Positions 1 to 8,180 of a DNA stretch of 64,000 nt are shown here, in pieces. Within the stretch, counting starts at the first letter, position 1. The number at the start of each line of letters is the position of its first letter. The notes beneath the pieces were generated by a model. It had not been told where the DNA came from. It worked only from the letters and a program-made list of their open reading frames with translations, and ran no database searches. The position numbers and the translations under genes were made by a program. The stretch covers positions 186,001-250,000 of the forward strand of contig NZ_JAANTH010000001.1 in the NCBI RefSeq assembly GCF_011734195.1, given 5' to 3'. This DNA comes from Halobacterium sp. R2-5. GTDB taxonomy: Archaea; Halobacteriota; Halobacteria; Halobacteriales; Halobacteriaceae.

Positions 1-216
1 AAGGACGCGCTGCTCGTGGAGGCAGTCGAGGAGCCGACGCTCGTCGCGACCTACGAGAAAGACGCTCCGGAGCCGATCGGCTTCGAGGCCGAGTCCGCGA
101 GCGAGGCCGCCGAGGAGGCGTACAGCGCGGCGTTCGAGCACGCGGTCTGCGCGGTCGGCGTCGTGCGGGACGGCGACGGCTACGCGACGGCAGTCGAGAA
201 CGGGCCGGAGAACTAA
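1..216 (+). CDS. C-terminal end of an unrecognised protein (5' truncated)
   Basis: The frame is open from the first base and ends at TAA 214-216, giving 71 residues of a protein that starts before the window. The visible part is acidic and Ala/Glu-rich with no motif I recognise, ending in ENGPEN. A metallophosphoesterase starts 25 nt downstream on the same strand, so the two could be co-transcribed. Function unknown. Confidence 0.6.
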   Translation, partial: KDALLVEAVEEPTLVATYEKDAPEPIGFEAESASEAAEEAYSAAFEHAVCAVGVVRDGDGYATAVENGPEN

Positions 217-241
217 GGGCGAGCGCGACCCACGGGAGGGC

Positions 242-901
242 ATGAAGGTCGCCGTCCTCTCCGACATCCACTCGAACCTCGTGGCGCTGGAGACGGTGCT
301 CGACGATATGCCGGACGTGGATGCGCTCGTCTGCGCGGGCGACGTGGTCGGGTACAACGCGTGGCCCGCGGAGTGCGTGGACGCGGTGCGCGAGCGCGAC
401 GTGCCCACGGTGATGGGGAACCACGACCGGATGGTGGCGACCGACGGGAACTTCGGCGCGAACGGGATGGCGCAGGCGGGCGTCAGGCACGCCAAGCGAG
501 AGCTGAACGACGTCCAGCTCGAGTGGGTGAAGCGGCTCCCCCGCGAGCGCACGCTGTTCGACGGCCGCGTGAAGGTCGTCCACGACCACCCGGAGGTGCA
601 GGACCGGTACACGTACCCGGACGCGTTCGGCCCCCACTTGCTCGGCGACGAGGACGCCCTGATTCTCGGGCACACGCACGTCCAGCACCACGAGGTCTAC
701 GACGACGGCGTCGTGTTGAACCCGGGGAGCGTCGGCCAGCCGCGTGACCGCGACCCGCGCGCGGCGTACGCGGTGCTGGACGTCGAAGAGCTGACCGTCG
801 AGGAGCGCCGCGTCGAGTACGACATCGAGCGGGTCGCCGAGGCCGTGCGGGAGGCGGGGCTGCCGGACAACACCGCCTCGCGGCTCGCAGACGGCCGGTG
901 A
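242..901 (+). CDS. Calcineurin-like metallophosphoesterase (YfcE/MJ0936-like)
   Basis: A 219-residue single-domain phosphoesterase. The di-metal ligands are visible in order: DIH at 8-10, GD at 33-34, GNHD at 59-62, VVH near 112-114 and GHTH at 143-146. The N-terminal MKVAVLSDIHSN and the late GHTHVQ segment are typical of small archaeal and bacterial phosphodiesterases. The substrate cannot be read from sequence. It follows the partial upstream gene by 25 nt. A second enzyme of the same superfamily lies at 32928-33440 on the other strand. Confidence 0.9.
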   Translation: MKVAVLSDIHSNLVALETVLDDMPDVDALVCAGDVVGYNAWPAECVDAVRERDVPTVMGNHDRMVATDGNFGANGMAQAGVRHAKRELNDVQLEWVKRLPRERTLFDGRVKVVHDHPEVQDRYTYPDAFGPHLLGDEDALILGHTHVQHHEVYDDGVVLNPGSVGQPRDRDPRAAYAVLDVEELTVEERRVEYDIERVAEAVREAGLPDNTASRLADGR

Positions 902-1065
902 ACGTCACCGTAGAACTGTCCGAGGACGGAGAACGCCCAGACGAGGACGTGCGCGCCGACGACGGGAGCGAGCGTTCGGCGGCGGAGGTAGACGGCCGTG
1001 AACACCGCCGGGACTGCGGTGAGCCGGGAGCCCGAGTGCTGGCGGTCCGCGCCCATTGTCGCCAC
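902..1065 (-). pseudogene. Possible remnant of a CPBP-type membrane protease
   Basis: Read from GTG 1065, this strand encodes a short hydrophobic stretch containing AVYLRRRTLAPVVGAHVL followed by VWAFSVLGQFYG. It resembles the last transmembrane segment of CPBP (Abi) membrane proteases. Past about 902 the frame runs into the antisense of the phosphoesterase gene, with no homology-like sequence. A TATA-like CTTATATGC (near 1081-1090) lies about 29 nt before an in-frame ATG (1056). I read it as the decayed tail of a lost gene. The homology is by eye only. Confidence 0.35.
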
Positions 1066-1152
1066 AATGTCGACACGACCGCATATAAGTCGCGTCGCGG
1101 TTGCTCCGCCTGCAAATCGGCGGTGCGCCGGAAGCCGGAGCGGGACGAGTCG

Positions 1153-2526
1153 CTACTGCGGAGACGTCGGCTCGCGGGCCGGGTCGACCGGCCGGAGCTC
1201 CGCGGAGAAGTGCCGGAGTTCGGGCATCGGCGGCTCGGAGACGACCTCGTACCCGGTGACCGCTTCGCCCTTCTCGCAGACCGCGGCGGCGGTGTCGGCG
1301 ACGTGTTCGAGGTGGTCGGGCCCGTACGTGCGTCGCGGGACGGCGAGCCGCACGAGGTCGTCGCGCTCGGTCTCGGGGAACGCGAACCGCCCGAGTTCGA
1401 CGGCGCGAACGCCGCCCTCGCGGTAGAGCTCGCAGACGAACGCCTGGCCGGGGAACGCCTCGCGTGGGAGGTGCGGGAGCGCCTCGTTGGCGTTCACGTA
1501 GACCGCGTGGCCGCCGGCGGGCTGATAGACGGGGATGCCGCGGTCGGCGAGCGCCTCGCAGAGCGCTTCCACTTGCGCGACGCGCTCCGCGACGTACGGG
1601 GGTTCGACGGCCTCACGGAGTCCGACGGCGAACGCCGCGAGGTCCCGTCCCGACATGCCGCCGTACGTGGAGAACCCCTCGTAGAGGATGCCGCGCTGGC
1701 GGCACTGCTGGTAGAGTTCTCCATCGTCCCGGAGCCCGACGAACCCGCCGACGTTCACGAGGCCGTCCTTCTTCCCGCTCATCACGCAGGCGTCGGCGTA
1801 CGAGAGCTGCTCGCGGGCGACGGCAGCGACGGACTCGTCGGCGAACTCGGGCTCGCGGCGCTGCACGAAGTGGGCGTTCTCCGCGAACCGGCAGGCGTCG
1901 ACGACGAACGTGGCGTCGATCTCCTGGGCGAACGCCGCGACCTCGCGCGTGTTCTGCACGCTGACGGGCTGGCCGGCCATCGAGTTGTTCGTGATCGTGA
2001 GCACGACCACGGGGACGTTCTCGGCGCCGACGTCGTCGACGACGCGGCGCGCGGTCTCGACGTCGAAGTTCCCCTTGAACGGGTGGTCGCTGTCGCCGTC
2101 GCGAGCCTCCGGGACCGGGCAGTCCACGGGGTCGCCGCCGTTCGCCGCGACGTGAGCACGCGTCGTGTCGAAGTGCGCGTTGTTCAGGACGACGTCGCCG
2201 TCGTCGACGAGCGCGCCGTAGAGCACGTTCTCCGCGCCGCGGCCCTGGTGGGCGGGGACGATCCGCTCGAACCCCATGACGTCGCGGACGGCGGCCTCGA
2301 GTTCGCGGAAGCTATCGCTGCCGGCGTACGCCTCGTCGCCAGTGAACATCGCCGCCCACTGCTCGTTGCTCATCGTGCCGGTGCCGGAGTCCGTCAGGAG
2401 GTCGACGAACACGTCCGCGCTGTCGAGGGCGAAGACGTTGAAGCCGGCGTCGCGCAGCGCGGCCTCGCGGTCCTCGCGGTCGAGCAGTCGGATCGGTTCG
2501 ACCATCGTCGTCTTGTACGAGCGCAC
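1153..2526 (-). CDS. tnaA: Tryptophanase (tryptophan indole-lyase)
   Basis: A 457-residue fold-type I PLP enzyme that splits L-tryptophan into indole, pyruvate and ammonia. Recognisable blocks include LLTDSGTG (43-50), GDEAYAGS, PAHQGRGAE, FKGNFD, SGKKDG with the PLP lysine at about K253 (E. coli K270), and FSTYGGMSGRD. The length fits the family. I chose GTG 2526 over ATG 2505 because the residues before MVEP align with the segment before IEP in bacterial tryptophanase. Tyrosine phenol-lyase is the main alternative. Three phased CGTGTAC repeats lie 45-75 nt upstream, just past the lysC stop codon. Confidence 0.93.
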   Translation of the reverse strand: MRSYKTTMVEPIRLLDREDREAALRDAGFNVFALDSADVFVDLLTDSGTGTMSNEQWAAMFTGDEAYAGSDSFRELEAAVRDVMGFERIVPAHQGRGAENVLYGALVDDGDVVLNNAHFDTTRAHVAANGGDPVDCPVPEARDGDSDHPFKGNFDVETARRVVDDVGAENVPVVVLTITNNSMAGQPVSVQNTREVAAFAQEIDATFVVDACRFAENAHFVQRREPEFADESVAAVAREQLSYADACVMSGKKDGLVNVGGFVGLRDDGELYQQCRQRGILYEGFSTYGGMSGRDLAAFAVGLREAVEPPYVAERVAQVEALCEALADRGIPVYQPAGGHAVYVNANEALPHLPREAFPGQAFVCELYREGGVRAVELGRFAFPETERDDLVRLAVPRRTYGPDHLEHVADTAAAVCEKGEAVTGYEVVSEPPMPELRHFSAELRPVDPAREPTSPQ

Positions 2527-2571
2527 ACCGCAGTAGTGGGCGCGCGCCGTGAAGAATCCCGCCGGAGAAGA

Positions 2572-2601
2572 CGTGTACGGCCGTGTACAGGCGTGTACGG
2601 T
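2572..2601 (-). promoter_or_regulatory. Three phased CGTGTAC repeats upstream of tnaA (candidate Trp operator)
   Basis: CGTGTAC occurs at 2572-2578, 2582-2588 and 2592-2598, exactly one helical turn (10 bp) apart. The middle copy contains a perfect TGTACA palindrome (2584-2589). TGTACA is the TRP-box consensus of TrpY in Methanothermobacter, and tnaA promoters in Haloferax are tryptophan-inducible. Use as a tryptophan-responsive operator is inference. Confidence 0.5.
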
Positions 2602-2620
2602 AGCGGCCGGTCTCGTGCGG

Positions 2621-3805
2621 TCAGGAGCTGAAGTGCTCCTGGACGATCTCGAGGGTGTCCTCTCGGTCCTCCCAGTCGACGAAGACGGCCACGGAGGTGG
2701 CGCTGGAGATGATGTCGATGACGTTGATGCCGGCGTCCGCGATGGGGTCGACGATGCGCCGGAGCACCCCGGGCTGGTTCGGGAGTTCCCCGCCGAGCAC
2801 GCGGATGACGGCGACGTCCTCGCGGACGGTGACCGAGGAGAGCTCGCCGACCTCGATGACTTCGCTGTGGAGGACGTTCTCGGCGCGCTCGGCGACGTCC
2901 TGGTCGACGTAGAACGTCATCGAGTCCATCCCCGAGGCGACCGCGTCGACGTTGATGTCGCTGTCGTACAGTGCAGTCGACAGCGTCGACATGATGCCGG
3001 GGCGGTTGCGGATGGCGCGCCCGGCGACCGTGAGACACGACAGCGGCGTGTCCCGCATGTCGATCATGTTCTCGAACTGACCCTCGATCTTCGTGCCGCC
3101 GGACAGCAGGTCGCCGTGCTGGTAGTGGATGACGCGGACGTCGAGTTCGTCGTCCTTGAAGGATAGCGCGGACGGCGCGACCACTTCCGCGCCGCGGAAG
3201 GATAGGTTCCGGAGTTCGTCGACGGTGATCTCGCCGACGTTGCGCGCGCCCTCGACGACGTGCGGGTCGCCGGTCATGACGCCCTCGACGTCGGTGACGA
3301 TGACGACCTCGTCGGCGTCCGCGTACCGGCCGAGCATCACGGCCGTGGTGTCGGAGCCGCCGCGGCCGAGCGTCGTCACGTTCCCGTCGAGGTCCTCCGC
3401 GAGGAAGCCCGTGATGACGGGGACGACGTCGTCGAGGTCCGCCGCGAGCGCCTCCACGCGCCGCTGGGTCTCCTCGGCGTCGACCTCGCCGCGGTCGTTC
3501 GCGACGACGGGCCAGTCTGGGTGGCCGGGTTCGAGGAAGACGGCGTTCACGCCGCGGGCGGCCAGCGCCGCCTTCAGCATCCGCACGGAGGTGCGTTCGC
3601 CCATCGAGACGATCTCCGCGCGGTCGGCCTCCTCGGCGTCGAACGTGATGTCGTCGAGTAGTTCGTCGGTCGTGTTCCCCATCGCGGACGCCACTACCGC
3701 GATTTCGTGGCCGGCGGCGACAGCGTCGGCGATGGAGTCGGCGGCCCGCTCGATGCGGTCGCCGCTGCCGAGGCTGGTGCCGCCGAACTTCGCGACTACG
3801 CGCAT
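2621..3805 (-). CDS. lysC: Aspartate kinase
   Basis: A 394-residue kinase that phosphorylates L-aspartate, the first step to threonine, methionine, lysine and isoleucine. The N-terminal kinase domain (about 1-240) carries KFGGTS (6-11), VASAMGNTTDELL, SMGER, and the GRGGSDTTA and TDVEGV nucleotide/substrate segments. The C-terminal third (about 255-394) holds two ACT domains, marked by NRPGIMS and NQPGVLRRI, so feedback control by an end-product amino acid is expected. thrC, metX and two metY genes elsewhere in the window continue the pathway. A 13-codon out-of-frame ORF overlaps its start. Confidence 0.95.
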   Translation of the reverse strand: MRVVAKFGGTSLGSGDRIERAADSIADAVAAGHEIAVVASAMGNTTDELLDDITFDAEEADRAEIVSMGERTSVRMLKAALAARGVNAVFLEPGHPDWPVVANDRGEVDAEETQRRVEALAADLDDVVPVITGFLAEDLDGNVTTLGRGGSDTTAVMLGRYADADEVVIVTDVEGVMTGDPHVVEGARNVGEITVDELRNLSFRGAEVVAPSALSFKDDELDVRVIHYQHGDLLSGGTKIEGQFENMIDMRDTPLSCLTVAGRAIRNRPGIMSTLSTALYDSDINVDAVASGMDSMTFYVDQDVAERAENVLHSEVIEVGELSSVTVREDVAVIRVLGGELPNQPGVLRRIVDPIADAGINVIDIISSATSVAVFVDWEDREDTLEIVQEHFSS

Positions 3806-3837
3806 CGCGTCCCACCGGTCGTCGGAGCCGTGCTCAT
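3796..3837 (-). other. Thr-rich overlapping upstream ORF of lysC
   Basis: A GTTAAC TATA-like hexamer (3864-3869) lies about 29 nt before ATG 3837, the spacing of a leaderless start. That ATG opens MSTAPTTGGTRCA and stops at TAG 3796-3798, overlapping the lysC ATG (3803-3805) out of frame. Four of its 13 residues are Thr, an end product of the pathway. It may be a chance ORF. Confidence 0.3.
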
Positions 3838-3973
3838 TGCCGGGTCGTAGGGACGGGGGTGGTGTTAACTGCTTCCATGCGCGAAACGGTTGCCGACCCC
3901 GACGACGGGAGTCGCGCGCCCCGTTGACCGGGCGGCCGCGGGATTAAGGTTGGTCCCCCGCGTACGCGGCGGC

Positions 3974-4354
3974 ATGCACGTACGGGACGCGACGGCGGAC
4001 GACGCGGCCGCCCTCGACCGCGTAGCCGACGACGACCTCGACGCGGCGCGCCTCGTCAGAGACCGCACGGTCCGTGTCGCGGACGACGGCGACGGCGACC
4101 TGGTCGGGTTCGTCGCGTTCGACACGTGGCGGGGCGCCGTCCACGTCACGCGGCTGGACGGCGATCCGGACGTCGTCGAGCGGCTGCTGGACGCGCCGCG
4201 GGAGTTCGCCGCCCACGAGGACCTCGCCGTGGAGGTCGTACTCGTCGAAGGCGATTCGCTCGCGGACGTCCTGCTCGACGTCGGGTTCGAGGACGCGGGG
4301 CCGGGGCCGCGGTTCGACGGGGAGAAGACGAGGCGGTTCCGCTGCGAGCCCTAG
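3974..4354 (+). CDS. GNAT-family N-acetyltransferase-like protein
   Basis: A short (126 residue) protein beginning MHVRDATADDAAAL, the usual N-terminal strand-helix of GNAT acetyltransferases, followed by a central sheet (DLVGFVAFDTWRGAVHV) and a late FEDAG segment. The Q/RxxGxG/A acetyl-CoA loop is not clear, so activity is uncertain. I chose ATG 3974 because a TTAAG TATA-like element near 3943-3948 sits about 28 nt upstream and the family begins here; the 28 codons before it look non-coding. It overlaps the convergent permease gene by 4 nt. Confidence 0.6.
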   Translation: MHVRDATADDAAALDRVADDDLDAARLVRDRTVRVADDGDGDLVGFVAFDTWRGAVHVTRLDGDPDVVERLLDAPREFAAHEDLAVEVVLVEGDSLADVLLDVGFEDAGPGPRFDGEKTRRFRCEP

Positions 4355-5196
4355 AGGTCCGCGCGCTCGAAGACGGCGTAGCCGAGTACGGGAACGACGA
4401 CGAGCCACAGCAGCATCGTCGCGAGCGCCGCCCACTCGGTGAGGAAGACGGGCGGGTTCTGCGGGAACAGCGCCGCGACGAGCGTGGAGTTCCCGGGGAG
4501 GAACTGCAGGACGGCACTGGTGAACGCCTCCGATGGCGGGATGCGGGTCAACAGGATGTACCACTCGGGCGGCTGTCCGGCCATTCTGGGGCCGAACGAG
4601 CCGTTCAGCACGTAGTAGACGCCCGCGGGGACGAGCTGCCACGCGAGCTCGAAGACGACGAAGAACCCGGCAGCGATGATGGTGGCGCGGCCGGTGCTCT
4701 TCGTGGTGGCGGAGAGGCCGACGCCGATGGCGGTGTACAGCACGCCGAGCAGCACGGTAAGCGCGGAGAAGCCGACGTACGCGCCGAAGTCGAAGGTGTC
4801 GTACAGCACGAACGTGACGACTGCGGCGACGACGAGGCCGACGACGATGGAGACGGTCATCACCGCGCTGCGGCCGACGACCTTCCCGACGACGGCGTCC
4901 CGGCGGGAGTGGGGAAGCGACAGCAGGAACTTCGCGCTGCCGGACTCGACTTCGCCGGCGATGGCCTTGTGTGACATCACGAGCGCGGTCAGCGGGATGA
5001 GCCACGTGACCGGGGTGAGCAGCAAGAAGATGAGGCCGAGCGCCTCCAGCTCCCCGCCCTGCCCGCCGCTCTGGAGGAGCGTGTAGACGTAGGCCGCGCC
5101 CGCCATGAACAGCACGAACAGCGCGGTGAGCGCCCACAGCGCCTTCGAGCGCGCGGCGTCCTGGAAGTCCTTCTTCGCGATGGCCGCCCAGCTCAT
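4351..5196 (-). CDS. ABC-2 type transporter permease
   Basis: A 281-residue integral membrane protein. A cytoplasmic start (MSWAAIAKKDFQDAARSK) leads into about six hydrophobic segments, with the ABC-2 feature AGEVESGSAKFLLSLPHSR between TM2 and TM3 around residues 75-95. It is the last gene of a three-gene set (6973 to 4351), and its ATG overlaps the ATPase stop by 4 nt, so translation is probably coupled. Together they should form an exporter. The substrate is not evident. Confidence 0.88.
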   Translation of the reverse strand: MSWAAIAKKDFQDAARSKALWALTALFVLFMAGAAYVYTLLQSGGQGGELEALGLIFLLLTPVTWLIPLTALVMSHKAIAGEVESGSAKFLLSLPHSRRDAVVGKVVGRSAVMTVSIVVGLVVAAVVTFVLYDTFDFGAYVGFSALTVLLGVLYTAIGVGLSATTKSTGRATIIAAGFFVVFELAWQLVPAGVYYVLNGSFGPRMAGQPPEWYILLTRIPPSEAFTSAVLQFLPGNSTLVAALFPQNPPVFLTEWAALATMLLWLVVVPVLGYAVFERADL

Positions 5197-6116
5197 GCCG
5201 ACACCCCCTCGTCGCGGTCGTCGGTGTACGCGGCGAACACGTCGTCCAGCGACGCCTCGCGGGTGGAGAAGTCGACGACTTCGCCGCCGGCGCCCTCGGC
5301 GGCGTCGAGGATGTCGGTCTTCGCGGCGCTGTCCGCGCTCACGGTGAGCGTGTCGCCGTCCGTGGTGACGCCCGTGACGCCGGGAACGTCCTCGACGGCG
5401 TCGACGATTGCGGGCGTGAGCTCCGCGACGGTGACCGACAGCGACGACCCGGTGCCGGCTGCGTCACGCAGCCCGCGGATGGTGTCCTGGGCGACGAGCT
5501 CGCCGGCCTGGAGGATGCCGACGCGGTCGCAGACCGCCTCGACCTGTTCGAGGATGTGACTGGAGAAGAACACCGTGGCGCCGCGGGCGGCCTCCTCCTT
5601 GATGATTTCGCGCATCTCGCGGGCGCCGTTCGGGTCCAGCCCCGTCGAGGGCTCGTCGAGGATGAGGAGGTCGGGGTCGCCGACGAGCGCGATGGCCAGC
5701 GCGAGCCGCTGCTGCATCCCCTTCGAGAACCCGCCGGCCTTCCGGTCGGCGGCGTCCGGGATGCCGACGCGCTCCAGGAGTTCGTCGACGTCGTCGTCGG
5801 CGTTCTTCGACTCGATGGCGAACTCGAGGTGCTGGCGGGCGGTGAGGCGCTCGTAGACGTTGAACCCCTCGGGGAGGACGCCGATGCGCCGGCGGATGGC
5901 CAGGGACTCGTCGTGGGCGTCGTGGCCGAGCACCGTCGCGGTGCCGGAGGTCGGTCGGACGAAGTCCAGGATGATGTCGATGGTCGTCGACTTCCCGGCG
6001 CCGTTCGGCCCGAGGAAGCCGTATATCTCGCCGTCCTGGACCCGCAGGTCGAGGTCTCGGAGGGCGGTGACGTCACCGTACCGCTTGGTGACGCCGGAGA
6101 GTTCGATTGCTGCCAT
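5193..6116 (-). CDS. ABC-2 type transporter ATP-binding protein
   Basis: A 307-residue ATPase: Walker A GPNGAGKST at 36-44, signature FSKGMQQR near 130-137, Walker B LLILDEP at 150-156, then a C-terminal regulatory extension of about 80 residues. The start is set at ATG 6116, giving MAAIELSGVTKRYG, the canonical beginning; the upstream open codons are Arg-rich and look non-coding. It lies between two ABC-2 permeases and overlaps the downstream one by 4 nt, so it probably powers a heterodimeric exporter. Confidence 0.92.
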   Translation of the reverse strand: MAAIELSGVTKRYGDVTALRDLDLRVQDGEIYGFLGPNGAGKSTTIDIILDFVRPTSGTATVLGHDAHDESLAIRRRIGVLPEGFNVYERLTARQHLEFAIESKNADDDVDELLERVGIPDAADRKAGGFSKGMQQRLALAIALVGDPDLLILDEPSTGLDPNGAREMREIIKEEAARGATVFFSSHILEQVEAVCDRVGILQAGELVAQDTIRGLRDAAGTGSSLSVTVAELTPAIVDAVEDVPGVTGVTTDGDTLTVSADSAAKTDILDAAEGAGGEVVDFSTREASLDDVFAAYTDDRDEGVSA

Positions 6117-6190
6117 GGCGGGGAGGTGTCCCCGCGGTCGTAAATCCATTGTGGTGGTTCGCAGCGCGAGCGAGCGCGCGAGCAGTCGCC

Positions 6191-6973
6191 TCAGAGTTCG
6201 ACGCGGCCGAATCGCCGCTCGGCGAGCGCGAAACCGCCGACCGTCCACGCGAGCAGGACGGCGGCGCCGATGCCGTCGGGGACGGAGCCGGCCGTCGCGA
6301 CGCCGTCGACGCCGACGACGGTGAGCGTGTTCGCGTACGCGTACAGCGGGCTAGCGACGACCAGCGCGTCCGTGAGACCGCTGCTCACCCGGACGCCGAA
6401 GGTGCCGCCGAGGACGACGCGGCCGAGGCTCAGCGCGATCGGCCAGAACAGCGCGAGCGCGAAGAAGCCGTACGTGGTCGCGGCGGAGAGCGTCGTCGAC
6501 GTCGACCCTGCGGTGAGCGCGAGCGTCGCGGCGACGAACGCGACTGCGAGGAGCGCGGCGAGCGCGACGACAGCGAGCACGCGGACGGGCGACAGCGCCG
6601 CGCCGCGGGCTGCGTAGACAACGCTCGCGGTGACGACGGCGGCGACGACGGCGACGACCGTAATCGCGAGTCGGGCGGCGCCGGCGCCCGCGAGGAACGT
6701 CGAGCGGTCGTGCGGGAGCGCGAGCGTGAGGCGGACGCGGCCGGTGTCGACGGCGCTCGGGACCGCTTCGTGGGTGAGCGTGCCGGCGGCCAGCGGGACG
6801 GCGAACATGAACAACAGCGCGAGCACTGCGGGCAGCGGCGTCGCGATGGCGCCGTTCGTGGCGCCGTACGCGGCGGCGGCGGCGACGAACGCGAAGAGGC
6901 CGCCGAACACGAGCAGTGAGTTGTCCGCGCGGAGCGTTCGGAGGTCGCGGCGCGCGACGACGGGCCACGTCAC
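6191..6973 (-). CDS. ABC-2 type transporter permease (second subunit)
   Basis: A 260-residue protein with about six Ala/Val/Leu-rich transmembrane segments and the ABC-2 loop LTHEAVPSAVDTGRVRLTL near residues 65-85. It begins MTWPVVARRDLRTLRAD, parallel to the start of the other permease. It is first in the set, 74 nt before the ATPase. The two permeases share little sequence but are about the same size, consistent with a heterodimeric pore. Confidence 0.85.
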   Translation of the reverse strand: MTWPVVARRDLRTLRADNSLLVFGGLFAFVAAAAAYGATNGAIATPLPAVLALLFMFAVPLAAGTLTHEAVPSAVDTGRVRLTLALPHDRSTFLAGAGAARLAITVVAVVAAVVTASVVYAARGAALSPVRVLAVVALAALLAVAFVAATLALTAGSTSTTLSAATTYGFFALALFWPIALSLGRVVLGGTFGVRVSSGLTDALVVASPLYAYANTLTVVGVDGVATAGSVPDGIGAAVLLAWTVGGFALAERRFGRVEL

Positions 6974-7068
6974 GGCGCCGCCACCACCGGGTAGAGGGCT
7001 GACTGCATAGGCGAGCGATGACGGCGGGGGGCAAGTGTCTTGCTTCCGACTGCAGCCGCTGTGAACGC

Positions 7069-7323
7069 CTACACGCGGTCGTCGGGGTCGTGGGAGTCCC
7101 GCATCCGACTGGCCTCCTGCCCGTAGCGCTCGCGGTCCTCGCTGTCCTCGACGGGTTCGAGGTCGTCGACGTCGGCGTCGACGGCGGCGGTCGGGTCGCC
7201 GGCGTTCAGCGAGCGCTGCTTGCGGAGCACGCGCTCGCCGTCGGGCGTCGCGTACACGAGGTTGAGCAGGCCCTTGTCGGTGTACTCGCGGAAGACCAGC
7301 CAGACGCGCTCGGTTTCGGGCAT
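7069..7323 (-). CDS. Small conserved-looking haloarchaeal protein, function unknown
   Basis: Eighty-four residues starting MPETERVWLVFREYTDKGL. The first half reads like a small beta-rich fold (WLVFREYTDKGLLNLVYATP, then GERVLRKQRSLN) and the second half is an acidic, charged tail. ATG 7323 was preferred over an upstream start because the preceding 22 codons are Arg-rich and a weak A/T-rich element lies about 27 nt before it. I recognise no domain. Confidence 0.6.
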   Translation of the reverse strand: MPETERVWLVFREYTDKGLLNLVYATPDGERVLRKQRSLNAGDPTAAVDADVDDLEPVEDSEDRERYGQEASRMRDSHDPDDRV

Positions 7324-7385
7324 GCGAGTTGGTTCGACGGCCCGTGATTCAAGTGTGGCGGTTCGACGCCCCGCCAGCCGGGTGG

Positions 7386-8072
7386 TCACCCCGCGATGAG
7401 GCCGGCGACGAGTCCGCCGACCGCGGCGAGCACCACGTCGACGACGAGGTAGACGAGCATCGCGAGGAGGACGAGGACGGCGACGGAGCCGTAGCCGGCG
7501 GCGAGCGTGCCGGCGACCGCCGCCAGCCAGACGACGTAGCCGGGCGCGCCGAACACCACGCCGGCGAGCGCGCCGTCGAGGGTCGCACTGCGGTCGGAGA
7601 GGGAGCCGGCGGCGCCGCCGCCGAGCACCTGGACGAACGGCACGAACACCAGCGCGGTCGCGAGCAGGCCGCCGAGCAGCGGCGCGTGCCAGCGTGGAGC
7701 CTGGCGTCCCTCGGCGAGGCGGTCGCGGACGCCGTTGCGGTACCGCCGGAACCAGATGCAGGCGGCGACCGTGAGGAGGCCGGCGACGACCAGGCCGCCG
7801 GCGGACCAGGTGGCGACCGTGTAGACGGCGTCGGCGAGCTCGGGCTCCGTCAGCGGGAACTCCGCCGCGTCCGGGCCCGTGAGGAACTCGGCGGCGAACT
7901 CCTCGGCGAGCGCGCGGTCGAAGTCGTTCACGAGAGTGACGCCGAGCCAGGCGGCGAGGACGCCGCCGATAGCGAGCAGGCCGACGATCAGCCAGTCCAG
8001 CCAGGTGTCGTAGAACAGCGACAGGCTCTCCGGGCCCGCGTGGTCGTCGGGCGCGTCTGCAGTGGCAGCCAT
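7386..8072 (-). CDS. Uncharacterised multi-pass membrane protein
   Basis: A 228-residue protein with an acidic start (MAATADAPDDHAGPESLSL), then about five hydrophobic segments (near 28-48, 85-108, 133-152, 172-195 and 200-225) with short Gly/Ala-rich loops. The C-terminal half (GGLLATALVFVPFVQVLGGG) resembles DUF5518-like haloarchaeal membrane proteins, but I cannot confirm that. It diverges from uvrC across a 108-nt gap holding both promoters. Confidence 0.65.
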   Translation of the reverse strand: MAATADAPDDHAGPESLSLFYDTWLDWLIVGLLAIGGVLAAWLGVTLVNDFDRALAEEFAAEFLTGPDAAEFPLTEPELADAVYTVATWSAGGLVVAGLLTVAACIWFRRYRNGVRDRLAEGRQAPRWHAPLLGGLLATALVFVPFVQVLGGGAAGSLSDRSATLDGALAGVVFGAPGYVVWLAAVAGTLAAGYGSVAVLVLLAMLVYLVVDVVLAAVGGLVAGLIAG

Positions 8073-8180
8073 ACGAGTGAGGGTCTCTCGACGGGCGGGT
8101 AAGGCTACCGACCGTTCGCAGGCGCCGAGAGGCCGCCGGGACCGCGTGGTTGAAAGCCGCGAAACACCTACCCGTGGCCG

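Noticed and set aside
898-2631. A 577-codon open frame on the plus strand opposite tnaA
   Set aside because: It is antisense to a clear tryptophanase, has the Arg/Val-rich composition of a GC-driven shadow frame, and shows no domain.
5193-6248. A longer ABC ATPase starting at 6248
   Set aside because: The first 44 codons would be Arg-rich and unlike the family, whereas ATG 6116 gives the canonical start.
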